A stretch of DNA of 64,000 nucleotides, taken from contig NZ_AP024646.1 in NCBI RefSeq assembly GCF_019977235.1, forward strand, positions 4,092,001-4,156,000, written 5' to 3'. Made by a program: the position numbers and the translations under genes. Below, in pieces: positions 8,320-17,042 of this stretch (positions within the stretch are counted from its first letter, which is position 1; each line of letters opens with the position of its first letter). A model generated the notes under the pieces. The model saw only the letters and a program-made list of their open reading frames with translations, was not told the origin of the DNA and did no database searches. Origin of the DNA: Arthrobacter sp. StoSoilB5. GTDB taxonomy: Bacteria > Actinomycetota > Actinomycetes > Actinomycetales > Micrococcaceae.

Positions 8320-9699
8320 TTACGGAGTCGTTTCGATTCCCACCCCGGCCGCGTCCTTGTACCTGGCGTTGATCAGCACCACGTCGCGTCCCGCCCGGTC
8401 CAGGAGGCTGGCTGCAACACTCGCCCGGTAACCCGTTGCGCAGTGCACCCAGATTCTTGACTCCGGCAGCTCCGTGATCCTTCCGAGCAGCTCATATACC
8501 GGCATGTTGAGCGCGCCCCTGACATGCGAGGCCGCGAATTCATCCGGCCGCCGAACATCAAGGACCACGTCCTCCGGTGTTCTGTCCTTGACGAGCCCGG
8601 CCCAGTCCGAGTGCGGATACGACGCCTGCGTGTGGTCCGGCGCCAAGGCACCAATGTCCAAGACTTTAGCGTTAGGCCCGACGGCGGCATCCGGACTATC
8701 GATGCCGATTCTCGCCAGGTCACGGATCGCCTTCTCTACTTCGTCCAACGGGCCCAGTAGGGTGAGTGGCTGGTTCCACGGGATCACCCAGCCGAGGTAG
8801 CTGGTGAAGTTGGAGCCGCTTCCGTATTCGAAGCTCACGCTGCCGTGAAGATGGCTGTCCGCAAAGGCCACCCGGTGCCGCAGATCCACCACCCACTCGC
8901 CCGCGTCCAAACGACGACCCAGCTCTGCGGCGTCCACTGAATCAGGTACTCCCAGATTTGCCGGGCCAGGGCCACCTGCATTGAGCGGGCTCATGTGCGC
9001 GTAGTAGGCCGGGTAAGCCGTGATGTTCTCCAAGAGCTCAGCCACGAAATGGTCCTCACTGGGGTCCGTTAACGCGTGATTGGCGACGGCTTGCTCGCCA
9101 ATGGTCGAGGCGTTCTGCCTGCTCGCTGGTCCGATGGAACAGAAGGATCCGAAGCCGTGCGTTGGATAAAGGGCAGCATCGGATTGCGCCTCAGCGACCA
9201 GACGCCGGACCGAAGAATACTGGTCGTGTGCCAGGCCGGCCGTGTCATGTGGCGAGACCAGGTCCGTCCGCCCAACGGAACCGTAGAGCAAGCTGCCGCC
9301 GGAAAACACAGCCTCGGGGCCGCCGTCGTGCCCTTCCTCCCGGACGACGTACGAAAGGTGCGTGTGCGTGTGCCCAGGCGTTGCGAGCACCTTCACAATC
9401 AAGCGCCCCACACGGATGACTTGCCCGTCGGTGACGGGGACGCGATCAAACGCAACATGGTCATCACCGTTGACCAAGTACTCGGCACCATGTTTTTCAG
9501 CCAAAACCAGCCCGCCGGTGACGTAGTCGTTGTGCAGATGGGTTTCGGCGACGTGGGTGATCCGGACGCCAGCTTGCCTCGCTGCCGCTTCTATCCGATC
9601 AGTGTCCCGCTGCGGGTCTATAACCAGCGCAACTTTGCCGTCATGCACCAGGTAGCTGCGGTCCCCCAATGCCATGGTTTCGATGACTACGACGTCCAT
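8320..9699 (-). CDS. Metallo-beta-lactamase fold / rhodanese fusion (persulfide dioxygenase-like, altered metal site)
   Basis: 459 residues: an MBL-fold domain (1-250) followed by two rhodanese domains. Family members handle persulfides and sulfane sulfur. Seen: THLHNDY (His54, His56, Asp58, Tyr59) instead of HxHxDH, His109 in ATPGHTHTH, and SGGSLLYGSVGRTDL where ETHE1-type enzymes have GD with the third iron ligand; here that Asp is Gly. The first rhodanese (about 255-325) has no obvious active-site Cys; the second (about 355-450) has the loop HCATGYRAS with a Cys. It follows the siroheme synthase-ferredoxin reductase genes after a terminator, so it is probably its own transcript, yet fits a sulfur-metabolism neighbourhood. 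Exact activity is uncertain. Confidence 0.8.
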   Translation of the reverse strand: MDVVVIETMALGDRSYLVHDGKVALVIDPQRDTDRIEAAARQAGVRITHVAETHLHNDYVTGGLVLAEKHGAEYLVNGDDHVAFDRVPVTDGQVIRVGRLIVKVLATPGHTHTHLSYVVREEGHDGGPEAVFSGGSLLYGSVGRTDLVSPHDTAGLAHDQYSSVRRLVAEAQSDAALYPTHGFGSFCSIGPASRQNASTIGEQAVANHALTDPSEDHFVAELLENITAYPAYYAHMSPLNAGGPGPANLGVPDSVDAAELGRRLDAGEWVVDLRHRVAFADSHLHGSVSFEYGSGSNFTSYLGWVIPWNQPLTLLGPLDEVEKAIRDLARIGIDSPDAAVGPNAKVLDIGALAPDHTQASYPHSDWAGLVKDRTPEDVVLDVRRPDEFAASHVRGALNMPVYELLGRITELPESRIWVHCATGYRASVAASLLDRAGRDVVLINARYKDAAGVGIETTP

Positions 9700-9726
9700 G
9701 ATTCAGCGTACCGCTGAAGGTTAAGC

Positions 9727-9757
9727 AAAAGCGGGGCCACTCAATGAGTGACCCCGC
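9727..9757 (-). terminator. Rho-independent terminator after the ferredoxin reductase gene
   Basis: On the minus strand a GC-rich hairpin (GCGGGG with CCCCGC, extended by CACTCA/TGAGTG) is followed by TTTTGCTTAA. It starts 13 bases after the stop of the reductase gene and ends the cysG-fpr transcript. Confidence 0.8.
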
Positions 9758-9770
9758 CAACGCAGAAAAA

Positions 9771-11237
9771 CTAGACCTGTGCGGCTACTCCGTCGCGGGA
9801 GATGTCCACCATGTCCTCACGCGGCACAACCTTGATGCGCTCACGCGTGACCTCAACGCCGTGGGACGTGCCGGCCTCGGTGGCTGCAGCGCCGAGCGCG
9901 AGCTCGTGGGCGTCCAGTGCCAGCCAGCCTTCCCAGCTGGTGAACTTCACCCCGCGGGCGTCGAGCAGTTCCACCACCGCATCAGCTTCGGGAACCTCAG
10001 CGAAGGGCAGGTTCTGGCGGTCCTCAAGGAGGTACGTGACGGTCTCCAGGGCATCGCCCTTGGTGTGGCCGATGAGGCCCACCGGACCACGCTTGATCCA
10101 GCCCGTTGCGTAGAGGCCCGGTACGTGCTGGCCGTCGGCGTCCAGGACGCGGCCGCCGTCGTTCGTGACAACGCCCTTCTTGTGGTCGAACTCAACGTCC
10201 GGCAGGGCGGAGCCGAAGTAGCCGATGGCACGGTAAACGGCCTGGACCGGGTAGTCGATGAACTCGCCGGTTCCGCGGGCGTTGCCCGTGCCGTCCAGCT
10301 CGGTGCGCTCGAACTTGATGCCGGCAACCTTGCCCGGAGTCTCCGCGGAGTCAACGATCTCAACCGGGCTGTGCAGGAAGTGCAGGTGCAGGCGGCGGGA
10401 AGCCTTGAGCTCGGAGAGGTCCTCGGGCTGCTCAGCGATCCAGTTGGTGAGCGTGCCCACCATGGTCTTGGTCTGGTTGTTGGTCTGGACCTGGCGGTCG
10501 GACTCTTCGTCGAATTCGAAGTCCTCGGCGTAGAGGATGATGTCTACGTCCTTGGAGTGCGAGAGTTCGCGCAGTTCCAGCGGGGTGAACTTCACCTGGG
10601 CGGGGCCGCGGCGGCCGAAGACGTGGACGTCCGTGACCGGAGAGTTCTTCAGGCCGGCGTAAACGTTGTCCGGGATTTCGGTGACCAGCAGGTCATCGGC
10701 GTGCTTGGAGAGGACACGCGCCACGTCAAGGGCAACGTTGCCGTTGCCGAGGACAGCGATTTCCTTGGCGTCCAGCGGCCATTCGCGGGAAACGTCCGGG
10801 TGGCCGTCGTACCAGGAGACGAAGTCGGCGCCGCCGAAGGATCCCTCAAGCTCGATGCCCGGGATGTTCAGGTCCGCGTCCTTGATGGCGCCGGTGGCGA
10901 AGATGACGGCGTCGTAGTGCTTGCGCAGGTCCTCGATGGAGATGTCCGTGCCGTAGTCAACGTTGCCGAAGAAGCGGATGTCGCCGCGGTCCAGGACCTT
11001 GTGCAGGGCGTTGACGATGCCCTTGATTCGCGGGTGGTCCGGGGCGACGCCGTAGCGGATCAGGCCATACGGTGCCGGGTAACGGTCGAAGAGGTCGATG
11101 CTGACGTTGAGCTCGCCGCTCTTGACGGCCTCGCTCTTGGTCAGGATGTCTGCTGCGTACACGCCGGCAGGGCCGGAGCCGATGACGGCGACGCGAAGCG
11201 GACGGTCCGCAGAACCTACGGGGGTGCTAGTTGACAC
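9771..11237 (-). CDS. fprA: FAD-dependent ferredoxin-NADP+ reductase (FprA type)
   Basis: 488 residues. It transfers electrons between NADPH and ferredoxin. The adrenodoxin-reductase-like layout is visible: FAD-binding VAVIGSGPAGVYAADIL (about 15-32), RYGVAPDHPRIK (about 60-72), the NADP-binding AVLGNGNVALDVARVL (about 160-175), and the C-terminal ATGWIKRGPVGLIGHTKGDA that closes the FAD site. It lies 20 bases downstream of siroheme synthase on the same strand, so the two are probably co-transcribed. Since the sulfite reductase of this window needs reduced ferredoxin, this gene plausibly supplies its electrons. No ferredoxin gene is in the window. Confidence 0.9.
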   Translation of the reverse strand: MSTSTPVGSADRPLRVAVIGSGPAGVYAADILTKSEAVKSGELNVSIDLFDRYPAPYGLIRYGVAPDHPRIKGIVNALHKVLDRGDIRFFGNVDYGTDISIEDLRKHYDAVIFATGAIKDADLNIPGIELEGSFGGADFVSWYDGHPDVSREWPLDAKEIAVLGNGNVALDVARVLSKHADDLLVTEIPDNVYAGLKNSPVTDVHVFGRRGPAQVKFTPLELRELSHSKDVDIILYAEDFEFDEESDRQVQTNNQTKTMVGTLTNWIAEQPEDLSELKASRRLHLHFLHSPVEIVDSAETPGKVAGIKFERTELDGTGNARGTGEFIDYPVQAVYRAIGYFGSALPDVEFDHKKGVVTNDGGRVLDADGQHVPGLYATGWIKRGPVGLIGHTKGDALETVTYLLEDRQNLPFAEVPEADAVVELLDARGVKFTSWEGWLALDAHELALGAAATEAGTSHGVEVTRERIKVVPREDMVDISRDGVAAQV

Positions 11238-11257
11238 GGCTGTGTTCCTTCTTCTTC

Positions 11258-12544
11258 TCAGTTGGTGCGGACGCGGGGACGGTTGGGGGTAATGGTGCTG
11301 TAGTCAGCGGTCTTGAAATGCTGGGGGGCGAAGGGGCTGACACGGACCACATCGCCGATCACGATGACTGCTGGATTGGCCACGCCGACGGCTTCAGCCT
11401 GGTCCGCAATGGTTCCCAACGTGCCGATGGTGACGCGCTGGTCCGGCAAATACCCGTTCTCAACGATACCTACTGGAGTGTCCAAAGGCAGACCCGAGCC
11501 AGCCAGGGCAGCCGCGGAATCGCGCAATTGGGCCACGCCCATGAGCAAAACCACAGTGTGATCCGGCCGGGCAGGGACTTCGGACAGCTCTTCGTGGCCA
11601 GTCACCACGCTGAAGCCCTTGGCCAGGCCGCGATGCGTGACGGGAATACCAGCAGCGGCAGGAACCGAGATGGCCGACGTCACGCCGGACACCACTTCAA
11701 CCTCGACGCCGTGCTGCCGGCAGAACTCTGCTTCCTCGCCACCGCGGCCCAGAACGTACGGATCGCCGCCTTTGAGGCGGACCACGCGGTTGCCCTTGAG
11801 GGCTTCGTCCACGAGGATGCGGTTGATCTCCAGCTGCGGCACCGGGTGATGGCCGGGCGTCTTGCCTACCTCGATCACGCGGACGTCCGGAGCCAGTTCC
11901 TTCAGCAGCTCACGAGGGCCCAGACGGTCAGCAACCACGACGTCGGCCTGGCCAAGCAGGCGGCGACCACGGACTGTGATGAGTCCCGAGTCGCCCGGGC
12001 CTCCACCTACCAAAGCGACTGAGCCGACGGAACCAGTGGAGGTCTTTCCGGACGCATCGGGCTTGCGGTGGCGGCGAAGCGGGAGGTCACCGGTTTCCAG
12101 GGCGGTGGCAACGGCATCGCGGAGGGCCATCGCACGGCGAGGGTCTCCCCCGGCGTTGATGGCGATCTTTACGTCATCCACCACTGCCACTGCCGGAGTC
12201 CATGCGGCCGATGATTCGTGGTCCGAGGCATTGACGCACCAGATGCGCTGCGCTTCGGCGTCGGCTGCAACCTTGGTGTCCACTGCGGGAGCGCCAGTGG
12301 CCGTCTGAACGAACCAGACGCCGTCGAGGTCTGACGTGCGGTACTCGCGCGGCTCCCAGGTGAGGAGTCCGGCGTCGGCGAGTCCGCGGAGGTTTTCGGA
12401 GGCAACGGGAGCGACAACGGTGACCTTTGCACCGGCGTCGAGCAGTCCCTTGGCGCGGCGCTCCGCGACGGGCCCGCCGCCCACAACCAGCACCGGGCGG
12501 CCAAGCAGCCGTAATGCTGTGGGGTAAATGTCCTGTATTGCCAT
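11258..12544 (-). CDS. cysG: Siroheme synthase: precorrin-2 dehydrogenase fused to uroporphyrinogen-III C-methyltransferase
   Basis: 428 residues. The N-terminal Rossmann domain (about 1-155) has GRPVLVVGGGPVAERRAKGLL and converts precorrin-2 to sirohydrochlorin with NAD; its helical tail is shorter than in E. coli CysG. The C-terminal domain (about 180-420) is a SAM-dependent methyltransferase with VGGGPGDSGLITVRGRRLL, YVLGRGGEEAEFC and VSGVTSAISVPAAAGIPVTHRG. The start is set at the ATG before AIQDIYPTALRLLGRP; an in-frame ATG at 12649 would add 35 residues unlike the family. A separate sirohydrochlorin chelatase at 30.7-31.4 kb may do the iron insertion. Function: siroheme for sulfite and nitrite reductases. 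Confidence 0.9.
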   Translation of the reverse strand: MAIQDIYPTALRLLGRPVLVVGGGPVAERRAKGLLDAGAKVTVVAPVASENLRGLADAGLLTWEPREYRTSDLDGVWFVQTATGAPAVDTKVAADAEAQRIWCVNASDHESSAAWTPAVAVVDDVKIAINAGGDPRRAMALRDAVATALETGDLPLRRHRKPDASGKTSTGSVGSVALVGGGPGDSGLITVRGRRLLGQADVVVADRLGPRELLKELAPDVRVIEVGKTPGHHPVPQLEINRILVDEALKGNRVVRLKGGDPYVLGRGGEEAEFCRQHGVEVEVVSGVTSAISVPAAAGIPVTHRGLAKGFSVVTGHEELSEVPARPDHTVVLLMGVAQLRDSAAALAGSGLPLDTPVGIVENGYLPDQRVTIGTLGTIADQAEAVGVANPAVIVIGDVVRVSPFAPQHFKTADYSTITPNRPRVRTN

Positions 12545-12652
12545 GAAAAAACTGTAGGGCTGGCTCGTAACATGCTTCAAAGGCTCGGAAACACCCGGTA
12601 ACGCTGGGTAATCCAGCGTCACATTGGGTTCATCCCTCCAAAACTTCATCCC

Positions 12653-13564
12653 CTAAAAAACAGACCAGCCCGTACGCGTCGTGAATTCGTCCAACGCAGC
12701 GACTCCTGCCACCGAGTTGCCGGACCGGCCAAGGCCCGGGCTCCACACACTGATGGCGCATTTGTTGGGAACCACTGCGACGATTCCGCCTCCAACGCCG
12801 CTCTTTCCCGGAAGGCCCACGCGATAGGCGAATTCCCCGGCGGCGTCGTAGGTCCCGCAGGTGAGCATGACGGCGTTGATCCGCTTGGTCTGCGCCGGCG
12901 ACAGCAATCGCGTGCCGTCCGCTCCTACGCCGTTGGCTGCCAGGAATCGGGTTGCGAGCGCCAGGTCTTCGCACGTCATGGCCAGGGCGCACTGTTCCAC
13001 ATAGGACTCCAGGACAGCTTCCACGGGGTTTTCCAGGTTCCCGCAGCTGGCAAGGAAGTGGGCCAGTGAGGCGTTGCGGTGGCTGTTCCGTAGTTCCGAC
13101 GCAGCGACGTAGTGGTCCGCGGCCACGGTGGAGTTGCCGGTTTCCCTGCGCATCAAATCGCGGACAGACAGGGCAGCACTTCCCGTGACGCTGAGGAGCC
13201 GGTCGCTGACCACGATCGCGCCTGCGTTGATGAAGGGGTTCCGGGGAATCCCTTCCTCGCTCTCCAATTGGATCAACGAGTTGAACGGGTTGCCCGATGG
13301 TTCGCGGAAGACGCGCTTCCAGATTCCATCGCCGTCGAAGGCCAACACCAAGGCGAGCGCGAACACTTTGGAAATACTTTGTATTGAGAAAGGCACATGC
13401 GCGTCCCCTGAAGAGTAGACGTCACCGTCCCGGGTGGCGAGGGAGATGCCGAACTGGTGTGGGTCGACGGATCCCAGCTGCGGGATGTAATCGGCCACGT
13501 TGCCCTGGCCGACGTGCGGCTGTACTGCCCCGACGATGTCGTCGAGGAGATTCTGGATGTCCAA
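12653..13564 (-). CDS. glsA: Glutaminase A
   Basis: 303 residues, normal for serine-dependent glutaminases that hydrolyse glutamine to glutamate and ammonia. Seen: catalytic motif PFSIQSISK with Ser and Lys (about residue 60-70), EPSGNPFNS, NPFINAGAI, the Tyr/Asn segment in ELRNSHRNASLAHFL, and LPGKSGVGGGIVAVVP near the C-terminus. The start is a TTG at 13564 preceded by an AGGAG sequence about 9 bases upstream; a longer reading overlaps the upstream gene. It lies 4 bases after the stop of a PucR-family gene, so the two form one operon, and that operon is divergent from an asparagine-type permease. This is a small amide-utilisation locus. Confidence 0.92.
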   Translation of the reverse strand: MDIQNLLDDIVGAVQPHVGQGNVADYIPQLGSVDPHQFGISLATRDGDVYSSGDAHVPFSIQSISKVFALALVLAFDGDGIWKRVFREPSGNPFNSLIQLESEEGIPRNPFINAGAIVVSDRLLSVTGSAALSVRDLMRRETGNSTVAADHYVAASELRNSHRNASLAHFLASCGNLENPVEAVLESYVEQCALAMTCEDLALATRFLAANGVGADGTRLLSPAQTKRINAVMLTCGTYDAAGEFAYRVGLPGKSGVGGGIVAVVPNKCAISVWSPGLGRSGNSVAGVAALDEFTTRTGWSVF

Positions 13565-13568
13565 GGTT

Positions 13569-15185
13569 CTAGCTCCTGGCCTCTGCGTAGGTCCACAGTC
13601 GTAACTGGAGATGGGCAAGCAAGCGTTCGTCCGCGGACTGCAGGTCCAGCCCTGCTTCCTCGCACGCACGCCGCAGACGGTAGTGGACGGTGTTGCGGTG
13701 GATGGCCAGTTCCTCGGCGCAGCGGTTCACATCGCCGAAGAATTCGAGGTACGTGAGAAGGGTCAAAGCGAACTCCGGATAGCGGTCGCAGAGCTTCGCT
13801 ATGCCCTGGTGCCGCAGCCTCTTGCGGGTTTCCAACAGATCAAGCAATTCGTTGGTAAGGACTGTGGTTTCCACATCCCTGTAGGAGGCAACCCGGATGG
13901 ACGGGGTGCTTTGCAGCACCTTAAGGACACTGCGGACGTGGTCAAGCGTTGCGTGCAGGGCGTCCAGCCGGGGAACAATCGGGCCAACGGCGGCCTGGAC
14001 CTGGAAATGCAGGTGTGTGGTGGCGTCACGCACAATCGTATTGACCAGCCGGTTGATGGCGGGCAGGGACTTTACCGGGTCCAGATCGGGCAGGATAATT
14101 GCTGTTTCCATGCCCAGCGCTCCCACGACTGCTCCCGGACGGTATGCCGCGGCGTGGATGGATGCGAGGTTGGAGAGCTCACCCCTGCGGAGCTGGAGGC
14201 CGGGGGCGCTCTGGTCCAACCCGCCCGCGGAAATCAACACCAAGGCCGCAGGTTTGGAGGGGTCGATTCCTGCCGACTGGGCCTGCGAATGAACCTGTGC
14301 CGTGCCGCTCAGCAGGCTGGACACCCGGTCCTCGCGCATGGATTGGGATTGCTGGTTCCGGTGGCGCACCAGTTCGATCGCCGCATGGCGCGCAGCGCCG
14401 ATCATCAGCCTGTCAGTGTTCTGTGCCAGCGGTTCGGCCCCTTCCTGCAGCCAGATGTAGCCCATCACGCGGCTCCCCGCATGGATGCCAATGGCCACGC
14501 GTTCCCGAAGCCCGGCCGCGGGGTTGGCATCCACGTGAACGGGCTCTTCGGTGGCCTGAAGGTGCTTGTAGACGCCTGATTCCTTGAGGAGCTTCTGGTA
14601 CCGCTCCGGTCCGCGCCTTGCAAGAATGGACAGGCGCCGGAGCTCATCGACGTCGTTGGAAGCCGGCGAGTACGCGAGGACCCGGTTTCCTGGATCCTCA
14701 ATGACGACGTGGCCGTTGGTCAGGGTTGCCGTTGTTTGGGCGATGGCAAACAAGTCCCTGTGCACCGTGGTGGGATTCTCCCCGGACACACCGCGTTCCC
14801 GGATACGGTCCAAGGCGACGCTTTCGAACTTGTCCCAGCGAAGGCCCGGGGCTACGGCAACCAATCCGATTCCGGTGGATTGCAACAGCTCCGCCACGGC
14901 TTCGAGTTCACGTTCGTTGCCCTTGACCGCGACGGCCGTTGGCCTGTCGCTAATGATCCGCCGGATTGCCGGCAGCGCCACACGTCCACGGGCGCCGATG
15001 AGCATCACCAAGGACCCGGGGCGGGTGGCATTCTCGTCTTCAGCATCTACAATGACCGTTTCACGAACTGTCAGGTTGTCCGTGTCGGGGGCAAGCAACA
15101 ACCGTGCGTTGTCCACCCCCAGGTCTTCAAGTACATCGCTCAGCAAGGTGACGACGCCGTCGTCGTCAATTTCCAGGGCCTTCAA
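13569..15185 (-). CDS. PucR-family helix-turn-helix regulator upstream of glutaminase
   Basis: 538 residues. The N-terminal part (1-140) is a PucR-like ligand region rich in short beta strands. A middle region includes a GAF-like segment and the GGDEF-like CdaR region. The C-terminal HTH_30 domain (about 470-530) has GDVNRCAEELAIHRNTVHYRLRR. The start is TTG with an AGAGGAAG sequence about 10 bases upstream; I found no better ATG or GTG. Translationally close to glsA and divergent from the permease-decarboxylase operon, it is the likely local regulator of both. Ligand unknown; amide nitrogen compounds are a guess from context. Confidence 0.82.
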   Translation of the reverse strand: MKALEIDDDGVVTLLSDVLEDLGVDNARLLLAPDTDNLTVRETVIVDAEDENATRPGSLVMLIGARGRVALPAIRRIISDRPTAVAVKGNERELEAVAELLQSTGIGLVAVAPGLRWDKFESVALDRIRERGVSGENPTTVHRDLFAIAQTTATLTNGHVVIEDPGNRVLAYSPASNDVDELRRLSILARRGPERYQKLLKESGVYKHLQATEEPVHVDANPAAGLRERVAIGIHAGSRVMGYIWLQEGAEPLAQNTDRLMIGAARHAAIELVRHRNQQSQSMREDRVSSLLSGTAQVHSQAQSAGIDPSKPAALVLISAGGLDQSAPGLQLRRGELSNLASIHAAAYRPGAVVGALGMETAIILPDLDPVKSLPAINRLVNTIVRDATTHLHFQVQAAVGPIVPRLDALHATLDHVRSVLKVLQSTPSIRVASYRDVETTVLTNELLDLLETRKRLRHQGIAKLCDRYPEFALTLLTYLEFFGDVNRCAEELAIHRNTVHYRLRRACEEAGLDLQSADERLLAHLQLRLWTYAEARS

Positions 15186-15510
15186 CGAAGCTATCGCTTC
15201 CTCTCGTATTCAGTTCGGGTCAACTGGATTCCATCGCCATTGAAGAAATCCTGCCCATGCTCCTGCGCAATCGCGCACAGCGAAAAACATTACCGGGCCT
15301 TCAGGACACCAGTGTTGTCCAGCCAGCACAAGAGCCGGGCCCTGAATTTGGTTCGCCAGCCAATTTGCGCGATTCGCCTGAGATCTAGAGTTATTGACTG
15401 TTCCCAACGCCACAAACACTGTCTGTCGCGCCAGTGCCAGAGAACACGTCTGTGCCCGTTGGGACTGTTGAGCTGCCGACGGCGGCGCCGGAGTCAAAGG
15501 AGACCCCTCA
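15186..15510. promoter_or_regulatory. Divergent control region between the PucR-glsA and permease-decarboxylase operons
   Basis: This 325-bp gap has no credible gene. It holds an imperfect dyad GGACACCAGTGTTGTCC at 15304-15320 near its middle, a possible operator. An AAAGGAG ribosome-binding site precedes the GTG start of the permease at 15511. Promoters could not be assigned with confidence. Confidence 0.4.
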
Positions 15511-17025
15511 GTGATACCCACGTCAGTTTCAGCGCATACTGCTGCGCCCAACCGGTCCGACGGGGCCGGCACCCTGCTTGTTGGCCAGGAGCCAGGCCAG
15601 GATTTCTCAACAGAAGAATCGGGCTACCGGAAGACACTCAAGCCTCGCCAGATCCAGATGATCGCCATCGGCGGCGCGATCGGCACGGGGCTTTTCATGG
15701 GGGCAGGAGGCCGCCTCAACGGTTCAGGCCCCGCCTTGGTCCTGGTTTATGCGGTGTGCGGATTTTTTGCCTTTCTCATCCTGCGGGCTCTGGGCGAGTT
15801 GGTTCTCTACCGCCCAGCCTCGGGCTCGTTTGTCTCCTATGCCCGTGAGTTTTACGGCGAGAAGATGGCGTACACGGCTGGCTGGTTGTACTTCCTGAAT
15901 TGGGCCATGACCTCCATTGTGGACGTCACCGCAGTGGCTCTGTACGTGAAGTTTTGGGGCCAGTTCTGGCAGCCCATCAATGACGTCCCCCAGTGGCTCA
16001 TCGCCCTCATCGCCCTGGTGGTAGTGCTGGCGTTGAACCTCGTGTCGGTGAAGATTTTCGGCGAGATGGAGTTCTGGTTCGCCCTCATCAAGGTGGGTGC
16101 GCTCGTGGCCTTCCTCGTCGTCGGAATCTGCTTCATTGTCCTTGGTGGCAAGACGGATGTGGGCGTTCCCGGCCTGAACGTCATTGCGGACAACGGGGGT
16201 CTCTTCCCCACCGGAGCGGTGGCGCTGCTCCTGGCGATCAGCGGCGTCGTGTTCGCCTACGCGGCCGTTGAACTGGTGGGCACCGCCGCCGGCGAAACTG
16301 CCAACCCTCACAAGGTCATGCCCAAAGCCGTGAACACAGTGGTGCTTCGTATCGGTATTTTCTATGTCGGCTCCGTCCTTTTGCTCTCCCTGCTGCTGCC
16401 CTTCACGTCCTACAAGTCCGGCGAATCGCCGTTCGTGACCTTTTTCTCCCACCTTGGCGATCCCCAGGCTGGCGCGATTTCGGCCTCCGTGATGAATTTC
16501 GTGGTTCTGACCGCCGCCCTCTCGAGCCTCAACGCCGGCTTGTACTCCACCGGCCGGATCCTGCGCTCCATGGCTGTCAACGGCTCAGCTCCACGCTTCA
16601 CCGCCCGCATCAGCGCTTCCGGTGTTCCTTACGGCGGCATCTTGCTGACTGCGGTCATCACGTTGATGGGTGTGGGCCTCAATGCGATCGTTCCGTCGCA
16701 GGTCTTTGAAATCGTGCTTGAGGTCTCTGCTCTGGGCATCATCGGGGGCTGGGCCACCATCATGCTCTGCCACATCAAACTCCAGGCGTGGGTGCGGAGC
16801 GGCAAAGTGGCAAGGCCCGCGTTCCAGCTTTTCGGCGCCCCCTTTACTTCTTATCTGACTCTCGGATTCCTGGCCTTTGTCCTCATCACCATGGGCTTCT
16901 CGGAAACAGGCCGATGGGTGCTCGCTTCCCTGCTGGTGCTGGCACCGCTGCTCGTCGGCGGCTGGTATGCCCACCGGGGCCGAATCCACAACGAGCAGCC
17001 CGCTTTGAACCCGCCCTCAGTTTGA
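15511..17025 (+). CDS. ansP: Amino acid permease, L-asparagine permease (AnsP)-like
   Basis: 504 residues, 12 membrane helices, APC superfamily, amino acid transporter group. The first-helix signature [17 protein letters not shown], the [14 protein letters not shown] loop and the C-terminal part [38 protein letters not shown] and [10 protein letters not shown] closely resemble E. coli AnsP. A cytoplasmic N-terminus of about 45 residues precedes helix 1. The GTG start has a clear AAAGGAG site. It is followed 17 bases later by a large Orn/Lys/Arg decarboxylase gene, so the substrate may instead be a basic amino acid; divergent glutaminase favours amides. Specificity cannot be settled from sequence alone. 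Confidence 0.82.
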   Translation: MIPTSVSAHTAAPNRSDGAGTLLVGQEPGQDFSTEESGYRKTLKPRQIQMIAIGGAIGTGLFMGAGGRLNGSGPALVLVYAVCGFFAFLILRALGELVLYRPASGSFVSYAREFYGEKMAYTAGWLYFLNWAMTSIVDVTAVALYVKFWGQFWQPINDVPQWLIALIALVVVLALNLVSVKIFGEMEFWFALIKVGALVAFLVVGICFIVLGGKTDVGVPGLNVIADNGGLFPTGAVALLLAISGVVFAYAAVELVGTAAGETANPHKVMPKAVNTVVLRIGIFYVGSVLLLSLLLPFTSYKSGESPFVTFFSHLGDPQAGAISASVMNFVVLTAALSSLNAGLYSTGRILRSMAVNGSAPRFTARISASGVPYGGILLTAVITLMGVGLNAIVPSQVFEIVLEVSALGIIGGWATIMLCHIKLQAWVRSGKVARPAFQLFGAPFTSYLTLGFLAFVLITMGFSETGRWVLASLLVLAPLLVGGWYAHRGRIHNEQPALNPPSV

Positions 17026-17042
17026 AAGAGAAAACACGTCAC

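Noticed and set aside
12545..12649. 35-residue N-terminal extension of siroheme synthase
   Set aside because: Not family-like; the internal ATG starts at the normal N-terminus.
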